A stretch of 64,000 nucleotides of DNA from Fodinibacter sp963747405. Lineage in GTDB: Bacteria > Actinomycetota > Actinomycetes > Actinomycetales > Dermatophilaceae. The notes beneath the pieces were generated by a model, which saw only the letters and a program-made list of their open reading frames with translations, did not search any database and was not told the origin of the DNA. Of this stretch, positions 1 to 7,429 are shown in pieces (within the stretch, counting starts at the first letter, position 1; the number at the start of each line of letters is the position of its first letter). The DNA is taken from NCBI GenBank assembly GCA_963747405.1, contig CAVVFG010000009.1, forward strand, positions 92,980 through 156,979, read 5' to 3'. The position numbers were made by a program, and so were the translations under genes.

Positions 1-2
1 TC

Positions 3-845
3 GTCATCGAGAACCGCTTCCCCTCCTACGCCCCGGTCGCCGTCGACGACGCCCCCGGCACCTCGCCGTTCGAGCACCGCCCCGCCGTGGGCCGCACCGA
101 GGTCGTCTGCTTCACCAGCGACCACGACGCCTGCTTCGCCACGCTCGCGCCGGGCCGGGTGCGCACGGTGGTCGACGTCTGGGCCGACCGCACGGCCTGC
201 CTCGGCCGCCGCGAGGAGGTCGAGCAGGTCTTCTGCTTCGAGAACCGCGGCCCCGAGATCGGCGTGACCCTGCACCACCCCCACGGACAGGTCTACGCCT
301 ACCCCTACCTGCCGGCGCGCACCCGCGAGATCCTCCGCCGGGCGCGGGCCCACCACGAGCGCACCGGGCGCCTGCTCGGCCGCGACATCCTCGACGCCGA
401 GCGGGCCGACGGCTCCCGGGTGGTGACGACCGGCCGGCACTGGACGGCCTACGTGCCCTACGCCGCCCGCTGGCCGGTGGAGGTACACCTCGCCCCGCAC
501 CGCGACGTGCCCGACCTCGTGGCCCTCGACGGCGACGAGCGGGACGAGCTGGCTCTGATCTACCTCGACCTGCTCGGGCGCCTCGACCGCTACCACGTCA
601 CGGCCGACGGCAGGCCCGCGCCGCTGCCCTACATCGCCGCCTGGCACCAGGCGCCGGTGCGCACGGGGCGCGGCGTCTCGCGCCTGCACCTGCAGGTGAT
701 GTCGGTGCTGCGCGCCCCGGGCACCCTGAAGTACCTCGCCGGCTCCGAGAGCGGCGTCGGCGGCTGGGTCAACGACGCTCGGCCCGAGGCGATCGCGGCC
801 CGGCTGCGCGACGTCGCCCCATCCCCCATCTCCCCGACTTTGTAG
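3..845 (+). CDS. galT: Galactose-1-phosphate uridylyltransferase, 5' end outside window
   Basis: This is the Leloir-pathway enzyme that exchanges UMP between UDP-glucose and galactose-1-phosphate in the cytoplasm. The reading frame is open from the window edge, so the true start lies upstream; 280 residues are visible against roughly 340-380 for the family. The nucleotidylated-histidine motif appears as HHPHGQ near bases 273-290, and a second conserved stretch, RLHLQVMSVLR, lies near the C-terminus. The last nine codons (APSPISPTL) and the TAG stop run into the left arm of the palindromic repeat at 830. In the other repeat copies this position reads TTGCAG, so a C-to-T difference creates the stop here. 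The assignment is secure. Confidence 0.93.
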   Translation, partial: VIENRFPSYAPVAVDDAPGTSPFEHRPAVGRTEVVCFTSDHDACFATLAPGRVRTVVDVWADRTACLGRREEVEQVFCFENRGPEIGVTLHHPHGQVYAYPYLPARTREILRRARAHHERTGRLLGRDILDAERADGSRVVTTGRHWTAYVPYAARWPVEVHLAPHRDVPDLVALDGDERDELALIYLDLLGRLDRYHVTADGRPAPLPYIAAWHQAPVRTGRGVSRLHLQVMSVLRAPGTLKYLAGSESGVGGWVNDARPEAIAARLRDVAPSPISPTL

Positions 846-897
846 GGGAGAAGCCGCGCGACACCGCGCGTTTGCGGGGTTTCGCGCGGCGTCTGAC
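830..897. repeat. Palindromic intergenic repeat copy A, left part
   Basis: This is the left 63-68 bases of an 84-bp imperfect palindrome that begins CTCCCCGACTTTG. The IS110 element separates it from its right part at 2456-2476. Bases 830-892 plus 2456-2476 total 84, the same length as copy B. It follows galT and would have lain between galT and the convergent purN gene before the insertion. Confidence 0.85.
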
Positions 898-931
898 ACG
901 AAGATTCCCTTGAGTGGGCAGCGACTGGGGT

Positions 932-2170
932 TCAGACGGCGCGGTCGAGGGTGACGGCGTAGCCCATTGCTTGGAGTTGGTGGAGAGCCCGGTTCTTGGC
1001 GCGTTCGGGGTGGAGCCGGCTGAAGTAGTCGGGGCCGGGGTCGTCGTAGAGGGCGCCGGTGGTTGCCATGTGCCAGATGATGGTGAGCATCTTGTGCTGG
1101 ATGGCGACGTTGGCCTTCATCGGCCCGCGTCGTGAGGCGATGCGACGGTATCGGGCGCCGAGGTAGGTGTTCGGATTCTTGGCAACTGACATCGCCGCGG
1201 CGCCCAGGGCCCCTTGCAGGTAGGGGTTGCCGGGGCGGGTCTTGGTCGACTTCACTCGCCCGGCGGACTCGTTGCTGCCCGGGGTGGTGCCGGCCCACGA
1301 GGCCAAGTGGCCGGCTGTGGGGAAGCGGGTCATGTCCGCGCCTGTCTCGGCGATGATCACATCAGCGGTCAGGGTTGCGATGCCGGGGATGGTGGTGATC
1401 AGGTCCCGGAAGCCCTGAAAGGGTTCGATCACCACCTCGATCCGGGCGGTGATCTCCTGGATCGCCGCTGTGTGCTGGTCGATGAGGTCGAGGTGGACCT
1501 GGGCCAAGAACGCGTGGTGCTCGTTGAACCGGCCGGTCAATGCTTCGGTCAGGGCCGGGATCTTCGAACGCAGCCGACGTTTGGCCAGGTCCGCCAACAC
1601 GCTGGGGTCGCCTTCGCCCTCGATCAGCGCCGCCAGCATCAGCCTGCCCGAGACACCGGTGATGTCTGAGGCCACCGCGGACAGCTTGATCCCGGCGTCC
1701 TCGAGCAGCTTCTCCAAGCGCTGGACCTCGCGGCCGCGTTCGCGGATGATCGCGGTCCGGGCCCGGGTCAGGTCTCGCAACACCCGGATCGGCTCCGGTG
1801 GCACGAACGATGCCCGAACCAGACCGTGCGCGCCGAGCTGGGCCAGCCACGTGGCATCGGCCACATCGGTCTTGCGGCCCGGGAGGTTCTTCACATGCCG
1901 GGCGTTGACCAGCATCACCTCGACTCCGGGCAGGTCCTCGAGCAGGTAGTAAAAGGGCTTCCAGTAGTCACTGGTGGCCTCCATCACCACGCAGGTGACC
2001 TGCTCGGCGACCAAATGCTCGCGCAACGCCAGAACCTGCTTGGTCATCGCCGACCAGGTCGTCACCGTCTCGGTCGTCTTGCGGCGGCCCGCCCCGGCGA
2101 TCCGGACACAGACCTTGGCGTCCTGCTTGGAGATGTCGAGCCCAGCACAACGCACGTGCACAACTTCCAT
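932..2170 (-). CDS. IS110-family transposase (DEDD recombinase)
   Basis: A 412-residue RuvC-like recombinase expected to move the element under guide-RNA control. The N-terminal DEDD set is visible: D12 (GLDIS), E64 (VMEATSDYW), and D102 and D105 (GRKTDVADATW). The C-terminal Tnp20-type domain carries IPGIATLTAD and a serine-containing SNESAGRVKS stretch, followed by GNPYLQGAL. The ATG at 2170 was chosen because GAGGAGG lies 5 bases upstream. An open frame extends further upstream but that part reads as non-coding. No frameshift or internal stop is seen, so the gene looks intact and possibly active. Confidence 0.93.
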   Translation of the reverse strand: MEVVHVRCAGLDISKQDAKVCVRIAGAGRRKTTETVTTWSAMTKQVLALREHLVAEQVTCVVMEATSDYWKPFYYLLEDLPGVEVMLVNARHVKNLPGRKTDVADATWLAQLGAHGLVRASFVPPEPIRVLRDLTRARTAIIRERGREVQRLEKLLEDAGIKLSAVASDITGVSGRLMLAALIEGEGDPSVLADLAKRRLRSKIPALTEALTGRFNEHHAFLAQVHLDLIDQHTAAIQEITARIEVVIEPFQGFRDLITTIPGIATLTADVIIAETGADMTRFPTAGHLASWAGTTPGSNESAGRVKSTKTRPGNPYLQGALGAAAMSVAKNPNTYLGARYRRIASRRGPMKANVAIQHKMLTIIWHMATTGALYDDPGPDYFSRLHPERAKNRALHQLQAMGYAVTLDRAV

Positions 2171-2455
2171 GACTTCCTCCTCACACCAGGGACCAGCACT
2201 GGTGTCCGTCGTGGGGAGGGCAGGGAGGAATGAAAGTCTGACACTCGTGCTCAAAGGCAACAATCCACGGTTCCCGTGGAGCCCTCCACCACCTTGCTGA
2301 CCTACAGGCTCACAGGCACCACAGAAGGTTCGGGGTCGACCACGACGAACACCACCAGTCTCACCCCGGTCGATCCCTCGTGACCACAGCAGGACGCGAC
2401 ACCCACCAGAATCTTCGCGCGCCCTGGTGCGCCAAGGAACGAAGGCGCCGCGTTG
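2171..2455 (-). ncRNA. Candidate bridge RNA region of the IS110 element
   Basis: This 285-bp non-coding end lies just upstream of the transposase, where IS110-group elements encode their bridge RNA. It holds a perfect 7-bp stem with a 3-base loop (TCCACGG, 2264-2280) and a short ACCAG/CTGGT hairpin at 2192-2203. It also contains exact copies of both element junctions: TTGCTGACCT at 2294-2303 repeats the right junction (2453-2462), and GTCTGACAC at 2236-2244 repeats the left junction (891-899). That is suggestive of guide segments. RNA ends and the loop architecture cannot be defined without folding and comparison with related elements. Confidence 0.6.
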
Positions 2456-2476
2456 CTGACCTGCAAAGTCGGGGAG
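2456..2476. repeat. Palindromic intergenic repeat copy A, right part
   Basis: This is the right foot of the interrupted palindrome, reading CTGACCTGCAAAGTCGGGGAG. It matches the end of copy B (GACCTGCAAAGTCGGGGAG). The purN stop codon lies 45 bases further on. Confidence 0.85.
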
Positions 2477-2520
2477 GCTCGGGGCGGGGGGATGGGGGAT
2501 GGGGGATGGGCGGTGGGCCC

Positions 2521-3111
2521 TCAGCGCCAGGAGCGGTCCGCGGCCAGGGCGTGCACGACGTCGACGAGCATCTCCCGCTCGGCACCCTTGATCCGTTCGT
2601 GCAGCGACTCCAGGGTGTCGTCGGGCTCGACCCGCACCGCGCGCTGGTCGATGATCGGGCCGGTGTCGACGCCGGCGTCGACCCAGTGGCAGGTGCACCC
2701 GGTGACCTTGACCCCGTGCGCCAGGGCGTCACGAACGCCGTGCGCCCCGGGGAAGCTGGGCAGCAGCGCCGGGTGGGTGTTGACCACGCGGTGCGCGGCG
2801 AGCACGGCCGGGCCGAGCACCTTCATGAACCCGGCGCAGACGACGAGGTCGGGGACGTGCCCGGCGACGAGCCGCTCCAGGTCGAGGTCCCAGTCGGCTC
2901 GGGTCACGTAGTCGGGGACCCGGGCGACGAACGTCGGGATGCCGGCCCGCTCGGCGCGCTCGGCGCCGCCGGTGCCGTCGCGGTCGGCGCCCACGGCGAG
3001 CACCCGCAACGGTGCGGCCTCCCGCGCCGAGGCGTCGATCAGCGCCTGGAGGTTGCTGCCCGTACCGGAGACGAGCACGACGAGCCCGAGCGGCGTGGGA
3101 GCAGGTGGCAC
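2521..3111 (-). CDS. purN: Phosphoribosylglycinamide formyltransferase
   Basis: This enzyme transfers a formyl group from 10-formyl-tetrahydrofolate to GAR in de novo purine synthesis. The 196-residue length is normal. Visible motifs are VLVSGTGSNLQAL at the N-terminus (phosphate binding), FMKVLGP, and the catalytic block NTHPALLPSFPGAHG followed by HWVDAGVDTGPII with the conserved Asp. In many actinobacteria purH follows purN directly. Here the next items downstream are a palindromic repeat, the IS110 element and convergent galT, so purH is not adjacent. The DUF6350 gene lies 60 bases upstream on the same strand. Confidence 0.95.
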   Translation of the reverse strand: MPPAPTPLGLVVLVSGTGSNLQALIDASAREAAPLRVLAVGADRDGTGGAERAERAGIPTFVARVPDYVTRADWDLDLERLVAGHVPDLVVCAGFMKVLGPAVLAAHRVVNTHPALLPSFPGAHGVRDALAHGVKVTGCTCHWVDAGVDTGPIIDQRAVRVEPDDTLESLHERIKGAEREMLVDVVHALAADRSWR

Positions 3112-3171
3112 GGGGTCAGTCTGGCACGCGGGCGGGATGCCGGGAGGGGTGCCGGTGCGGCGCGGCGGTGC

Positions 3172-4419
3172 TCACCGGCGCAGCCGCCAGGCGTCTCGCA
3201 GCACGAACACCAGGGCACCCAGGCTCAGCTCGAGGAGCAGGGCGAGGAACAACCGACCGGTGGGGGCACCCACCGCCGCCAGCCGGAACTGCCCGGCCGA
3301 CCCGCCGGCCACCAGGTCGAGCGCGGCGAGGGCGAGGGCGGTGACGGCGCAGGCCGACAGGGCCACGGCCAGCTTGGTGCGCAGCCGCGACAGCCGCGCG
3401 ACCGTCCGCAGCGCCCGGCGCGCGACGAAGGCTCCCACCGCGACGACGACGAGCACCGAGAGCGAGGTGAACCACGGGAAGCCGCCGGGCTGCGGCAGGG
3501 CGGCGAGCACCGGCACCAGCGGCAGCAGGCCACCCTCGGATCCCGACCAGGTGACCGAGCCACCCTCGACGACACGGAAGCCGGGGCCGGCCATGAACGA
3601 CACCGCCCACAGCGCCAGGTTGGGCAGTGCGGCCAGCTGCGCCAGCGCGAGCACGACGGCCCCGACGCCACCGGCCGCCACGGCGGTGGAGATGGTGCCG
3701 ACCTGGTCCCACGACAGGGCGACCGCCGCGAGCACCACGGCCAGCCCGGCGCCGAGCAGCACGGCGGCACCGGCCAGGCCCGGGCGCATCGCACGGCGCA
3801 CGCTGTCGGGCAGCCAGGCGAACCCGAGGCGAGGGCCGAGCACGTCGGGGTCGTCGGCGGCGACGGGCCGCAGGGCGAGCACGAGCGCGAGCAGCGGCAC
3901 GACCACCACGGGCAGCAGCAGCGAGAGTGCGGTGACGCGGAACGGACCGGTCAGGGTGAGCCCGACCGCCACGCCGACGGCGGCGGCGTACCCCGCCCAC
4001 CAGGCGCCGAGGGCGGCCGCGAGCGGGCGGGGCAGCGTCCCCCACCAGTGGTCACCGTCGGTCGACACCTCGACCATCGCCTCGCGCGCGCCCAGCCAGG
4101 CGACGACGAGAAGCGCCGCCGTGCCGAGCAGCGGCACCACCGACAGGGCCACCCCACCGGTGTCGAGGTGCGCGCCGGACACGAGCAGCCACAGCGCCGC
4201 GCCGGTGCCGGCCGCCTGCCAGCCGTCGCCCGTGGCCAGCGGCTCGCTGAGCCAGGCCAGCACCACCGGCCCGAGCACCACCAGCAGCGAGGTCAACCCG
4301 GTCATCACACCCACGCCCGCCGCGCGCAGCCAGCGCGACCCGCCCGGCGGCCCACCGGCAACCCCGGTGTCGTCATCGGACCCGGGCAGCACGGAACGGA
4401 GGCGCTCGCTGACACTCAT
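3172..4419 (-). CDS. DUF6350 family multi-pass membrane protein
   Basis: A 415-residue, strongly hydrophobic protein with about ten predicted membrane segments and no recognisable catalytic motif. A gene of this type between purN and sucCD is common in actinobacteria, and that position is the main basis for the family call. The start MSVSERLRSV at 4419 was chosen; an upstream extension of 30 residues is open but unlike protein. The TSPLAxV-type repeats of transporters are absent. Its function is unknown. Confidence 0.75.
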   Translation of the reverse strand: MSVSERLRSVLPGSDDDTGVAGGPPGGSRWLRAAGVGVMTGLTSLLVVLGPVVLAWLSEPLATGDGWQAAGTGAALWLLVSGAHLDTGGVALSVVPLLGTAALLVVAWLGAREAMVEVSTDGDHWWGTLPRPLAAALGAWWAGYAAAVGVAVGLTLTGPFRVTALSLLLPVVVVPLLALVLALRPVAADDPDVLGPRLGFAWLPDSVRRAMRPGLAGAAVLLGAGLAVVLAAVALSWDQVGTISTAVAAGGVGAVVLALAQLAALPNLALWAVSFMAGPGFRVVEGGSVTWSGSEGGLLPLVPVLAALPQPGGFPWFTSLSVLVVVAVGAFVARRALRTVARLSRLRTKLAVALSACAVTALALAALDLVAGGSAGQFRLAAVGAPTGRLFLALLLELSLGALVFVLRDAWRLRR

Positions 4420-4499
4420 CGTGGACAGTGTGCGGGAGAACACCGCCCGCTGGTTCGAGCAACGCCGTGCGCCGATCCCACTACTGCCGACTTGTTGCA

Positions 4500-4550
4500 G
4501 ATCTTCCACCCGGGCAGGAGCCCGGAGGTCCGCTGGGAGGGTGGAGGATC
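4500..4550 (-). terminator. Terminator-like inverted repeat after sucD
   Basis: A 12-base arm at 4500-4511 (GATCTTCCACCC) pairs with 4539-4550 with one mismatch. A second small hairpin (CGGGC-agga-GCCCG, 4511-4524) lies inside. It lies 27 bases past the sucD stop. There is no T tract, as is usual for high-GC actinobacterial hairpins. It could end the sucCD message or sit in the leader of the DUF6350 gene. Confidence 0.5.
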
Positions 4551-4576
4551 CGCAATACGTCGGGGAAGGGGGCGGG

Positions 4577-5482
4577 TCAGACGGGATCGCCGTCGGTGAG
4601 CCCCCGCATGATCTCGCGCATCAGGTCGGCGGTCTCCGAGGGTGTCTTGCCGACCTTGACCCCGGCGGCCTCGAGGGCCTCCTGCTTGGCCTGCGCGGTT
4701 CCCGACGACCCCGACACGATGGCGCCGGCGTGGCCCATCGTCTTGCCCTCGGGGGCGGTGAACCCGGCGACGTAGCCGACGACCGGCTTGGTGACGTGGT
4801 CCTTGATGTAGGCCGCCGCCCGCTCCTCGGCGTCGCCGCCGATCTCGCCGATCATGACGATGGCGTCGGTGTCGGGGTCGTTCTGGAAGGCCTCGAGGCA
4901 GTCGATGTGCGTGGTGCCGATGATCGGGTCGCCACCGATGCCGACGCCGGTGGAGAAGCCGTAGTCGCGCAGCTCGTACATCATCTGGTAGGTCAGGGTG
5001 CCCGACTTCGAGACCAGGCCGATGCGGCCGGGGCCGGAGATGTCGGCCGGGATGATGCCGGCGTTGGACGATCCGGGACTGATCAGGCCCGGGCAGTTCG
5101 GGCCGATGATGCGGGTACCGCCCTTCTCCTGGGCGTAGTTGAAGAACTCCGCGGTGTCCTTGACGGCGACGCCCTCGGTGATGACCACGGCGAGCGGGAT
5201 GCCCGCGTCGATCGCCTCGGTGGCGGCGGCCTTGGTGAACGGGGCCGGCACGAAGATGACGCTGACGTCGGCGCCGGTCTGCTCCATCGCCTCGGCGACG
5301 GTGCCGAACACGGGCACGGTCGTGCCGCCCTCGAACTCGACGGTGGTGCCGGCCTTGCGCGGGTTGACCCCGCCGACGATCGCGGTGCCGGAGCGGAGCA
5401 TCCGCTGGGTGTGCTTCATGCCCTCGGAGCCGGTCATGCCCTGGACGATGACCTTGGAGTCTGCGGTGAGGAAGATGGCCAT
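4577..5482 (-). CDS. sucD: Succinyl-CoA synthetase alpha subunit
   Basis: With SucC this enzyme interconverts succinyl-CoA and succinate with formation of ATP or GTP in the citric-acid cycle. The 301-residue length is typical. The N-terminal CoA-binding fold begins AIFLTADSKVIVQGMTGSEG. The phosphorylated-histidine loop GHAGAIVSG and the preceding GFTAPEGK are intact. It lies 31 bases after sucC, in the same direction, and the pair is certainly co-transcribed. Nothing unusual is seen. Confidence 0.97.
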   Translation of the reverse strand: MAIFLTADSKVIVQGMTGSEGMKHTQRMLRSGTAIVGGVNPRKAGTTVEFEGGTTVPVFGTVAEAMEQTGADVSVIFVPAPFTKAAATEAIDAGIPLAVVITEGVAVKDTAEFFNYAQEKGGTRIIGPNCPGLISPGSSNAGIIPADISGPGRIGLVSKSGTLTYQMMYELRDYGFSTGVGIGGDPIIGTTHIDCLEAFQNDPDTDAIVMIGEIGGDAEERAAAYIKDHVTKPVVGYVAGFTAPEGKTMGHAGAIVSGSSGTAQAKQEALEAAGVKVGKTPSETADLMREIMRGLTDGDPV

Positions 5483-5513
5483 GGGTGTCGTTGTCTCTCT
5501 TCGCGCTCGGGGG

Positions 5514-6692
5514 TCAGTTGCCGGAGGCCAGCTCGGCGGCCTTGCGGGCGGCGCCGTCCATGGTGTCCTCGATGAGGACGCGGGGGTGGTTGCGCTCGGC
5601 GAGGATGCGCCGGCCCTCGTCGACGTTGTTGCCGTCGAGGCGCACCACCAGCGGGCGGTCCTCCTCGTCGCCGAGGGCGTCGAGCGCCCCGACGATGCCG
5701 TTGGCCACGGCGTCGCAGGCGGTGATGCCGCCGAAGACGTTGACGAAGACGCTCTTGACCTGTGGGTCGGACAGGATGATGTGCAAGCCGTTGGCCATCA
5801 CCTCGGCGCTGGCGCCGCCCCCGATGTCGAGGAAGTTGGCCGGCTTCTGGCCGCCGAACTCCTCACCGGCGTAGGCGACGACGTCGAGGGTGCTCATGAC
5901 GAGCCCCGCTCCGTTGCCGATGATGCCGACCGAGCCGTCGAGCTTGACGTAGTTGAGGTCCTTCTCCTTGGCCGCGAGCTCGAGCGGGTCGGTCTCGGTG
6001 GTGTCCTCGAGGGCCTCGTGCTCGGGGTGGCGGAAGAAGGCGTTCTCGTCGAGGGTGACCTTGCCGTCGAGGGCGACGATGTCGCCGGCGGCGGTCTTGA
6101 CCAGCGGGTTGACCTCGACCAGCGTGGCGTCCTCCTCGCGGTAGACGGTCCACAGGCTGACCAGCACCGGCTCGATCTTGGCGGCGGTCTCGGCGTCGAA
6201 GCCGGCCGCCTGCACGATCTCGCGCGCCTTGGCGGCGTCGATGCCGACGTTCGGGTCGATGGCCACCCGGGCCAGCGCCTCGGGCCGCTCGACGGCGAGC
6301 TGCTCGATCTCGACCCCGCCCTCCTTCGAGCACATCGCGAGGTAGGTGCGGTTCGCGCGGTCGAGCAGGATGGAGAAGTAGTACTCCTCGTCGATCTGGG
6401 CGCCCTGGGCGATCATCACCTGGTGCACGGTGTGCCCCTTGATGTCCATGCCCAGGATGGCGCCGGCGTGCTGCTCCGCCTCCTCGGGCGTCTTCGCGAC
6501 CTTGACCCCGCCGGCCTTGCCCCGGCCACCGGCCTTGACCTGGGCCTTGACGACCGTCACGCCGCCGCTGTCGGTGCCGATCCGCTCGGCGGCGGCCCGG
6601 GCCTCCTCGGGGGTCGTGGCGACCGCCCCGGCGAGCACGGGGACTCCGTGCTTCTCGAACACGTCACGGGCCTGGTACTCGAAGAGATCCAC
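5514..6692 (-). CDS. sucC: Succinyl-CoA synthetase beta subunit
   Basis: This is the ADP-forming beta chain, which carries the nucleotide-binding ATP-grasp domain. A GTG start at 6692 gives the canonical N-terminus VDLFEYQARDVFEKHG and 392 residues. An upstream in-frame GTG at 6710 would add six residues that family members lack. KAQVKAGGRGKAGGVK (nucleotide lid) and NFLDIGGGAS (C-terminal domain) are clear. GAGG lies about 12 bases before the chosen start. It is the first gene of the sucCD pair. Confidence 0.95.
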   Translation of the reverse strand: MDLFEYQARDVFEKHGVPVLAGAVATTPEEARAAAERIGTDSGGVTVVKAQVKAGGRGKAGGVKVAKTPEEAEQHAGAILGMDIKGHTVHQVMIAQGAQIDEEYYFSILLDRANRTYLAMCSKEGGVEIEQLAVERPEALARVAIDPNVGIDAAKAREIVQAAGFDAETAAKIEPVLVSLWTVYREEDATLVEVNPLVKTAAGDIVALDGKVTLDENAFFRHPEHEALEDTTETDPLELAAKEKDLNYVKLDGSVGIIGNGAGLVMSTLDVVAYAGEEFGGQKPANFLDIGGGASAEVMANGLHIILSDPQVKSVFVNVFGGITACDAVANGIVGALDALGDEEDRPLVVRLDGNNVDEGRRILAERNHPRVLIEDTMDGAARKAAELASGN

Positions 6693-6746
6693 GAGGCGAT
6701 CCGTCCTCACTGTCGGTCGGCTGAGATGGGAACTGGTCCGTTGGGG

Positions 6747-6752
6747 AGCCTA
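6747..6752 (-). promoter_or_regulatory. Possible -10 element of the sucCD promoter
   Basis: On the minus strand the hexamer TAGGCT lies about 55 bases before the sucC start, in the only less GC-rich patch of the 160-bp divergent gap between sucC and the lipoprotein gene. No clear -35 is seen, so this is a suggestion only. Confidence 0.3.
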
Positions 6753-6854
6753 ACGGGGCCCGGCGGGTGAGGGGGCCACGGGTCGCCCCGAGGCGGTCGG
6801 TGGGACCCTTCTCACGCCCGAGCGGTCGCCCCGCGCGACGACCGGTGGTGGGAT

Positions 6855-7385
6855 GTGCGGATGCCGACGACCACCATGCCCCGGATGCCGGCCGCCCGCC
6901 TCGCGCTCGCCGGCGCGGCCCTGACCCTGCTGCTGGGAGCCTGTGGTGGTACCGCCACCCCGGGAGCCTCGGGCGGCTCGGGCAGCACCGGGAGCTCGGG
7001 TGGCTCGGGCACTCCGGGAGGCTCGGCGAGCCCGGCAGCGAGCCCCAGCGCCACGGCATCCGGCGTGCGTCTGGCCCGGGTCGGTGGGGTGGCCGGCTTC
7101 CAGGACGCGCTCGTCGTGGCGCCGGACGGCGCGGTGACCGGCACGACGCGAAGCGGTGCGGTGTCCTGCACCGTGCCGGCGGCGACGGTGCAGGTGCTCG
7201 CCACGGCCCCGCCGCCGACGACCGGCCCGGACGCGGGCAACGACCGGATCACCGCGAGCGTCGAGCGTGACGGCACGACGATCGACCTGGGCGAGGCCGC
7301 GGCCAGCGACCCGCTGTCGACCGCCGCCCGGGAGGTGCTCGACGACGTGCAGCTGCCGAAGGCCCAGCGCACCGTCTGCCGCTGA
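6855..7385 (+). CDS. Small secreted lipoprotein of unknown function
   Basis: A 176-residue protein with a lipoprotein signal: MPAARLALAGAALTLLLGAC, the cysteine following LLGA. After it comes a 40-residue low-complexity Gly/Ser/Pro linker (GGSGSTGSSGGSGTPGG) typical of surface-exposed actinobacterial lipoproteins, then a compact domain of about 110 residues with two cysteines near its ends (VSCTVP and RTVCR). No family was recognised. The start is either the GTG at 6855 or the ATG at 6861. It is transcribed divergently from sucCD and convergently with the M4 protease. Confidence 0.75.
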   Translation: MRMPTTTMPRMPAARLALAGAALTLLLGACGGTATPGASGGSGSTGSSGGSGTPGGSASPAASPSATASGVRLARVGGVAGFQDALVVAPDGAVTGTTRSGAVSCTVPAATVQVLATAPPPTTGPDAGNDRITASVERDGTTIDLGEAAASDPLSTAAREVLDDVQLPKAQRTVCR

Positions 7386-7429
7386 CGGCGCACGATGCGT
7401 CGCGGACGGCGGACGGTTCGTCGCGGACC

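Larger units (their letters stand above)
893..2455 (-). mobile_element. IS110-family insertion sequence, 1563 bp
   Basis: The element is bounded by the pentamer CTGAC, present at 893-897 and again at 2456-2460. Removing one CTGAC and everything between restores a full-length palindromic repeat. The exact exchange point within CTGAC cannot be fixed by eye; a CT core, as described for some IS110 elements, would fit. The layout is asymmetric: about 39 bp follow the transposase stop and 285 bp precede its start, as in IS110-group elements. A perfect 9-bp subterminal inverted repeat, CGAAGATTC at 899-907 and its complement at 2409-2417, lies inside the ends. No long terminal inverted repeat is seen. 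Confidence 0.88.

Noticed and set aside
893..2460. CTGAC as a classical target-site duplication
   Set aside because: Comparison with copy B shows only one CTGAC-like pentamer belongs to the target, and IS110 elements usually recombine at a short shared core without staggered duplication. It is treated as a core instead.
2380..4599. Open frame of 739 codons on the plus strand opposite purN and the DUF6350 gene
   Set aside because: Its translation is low-complexity Gly/Arg/His/Gln text, a common antisense artefact in very GC-rich genes; both opposite genes have clear protein signatures.
3116..5575. Several other long frames opposite DUF6350, sucD and sucC
   Set aside because: All are compositionally biased mirror frames; sucCD and purN are certain.
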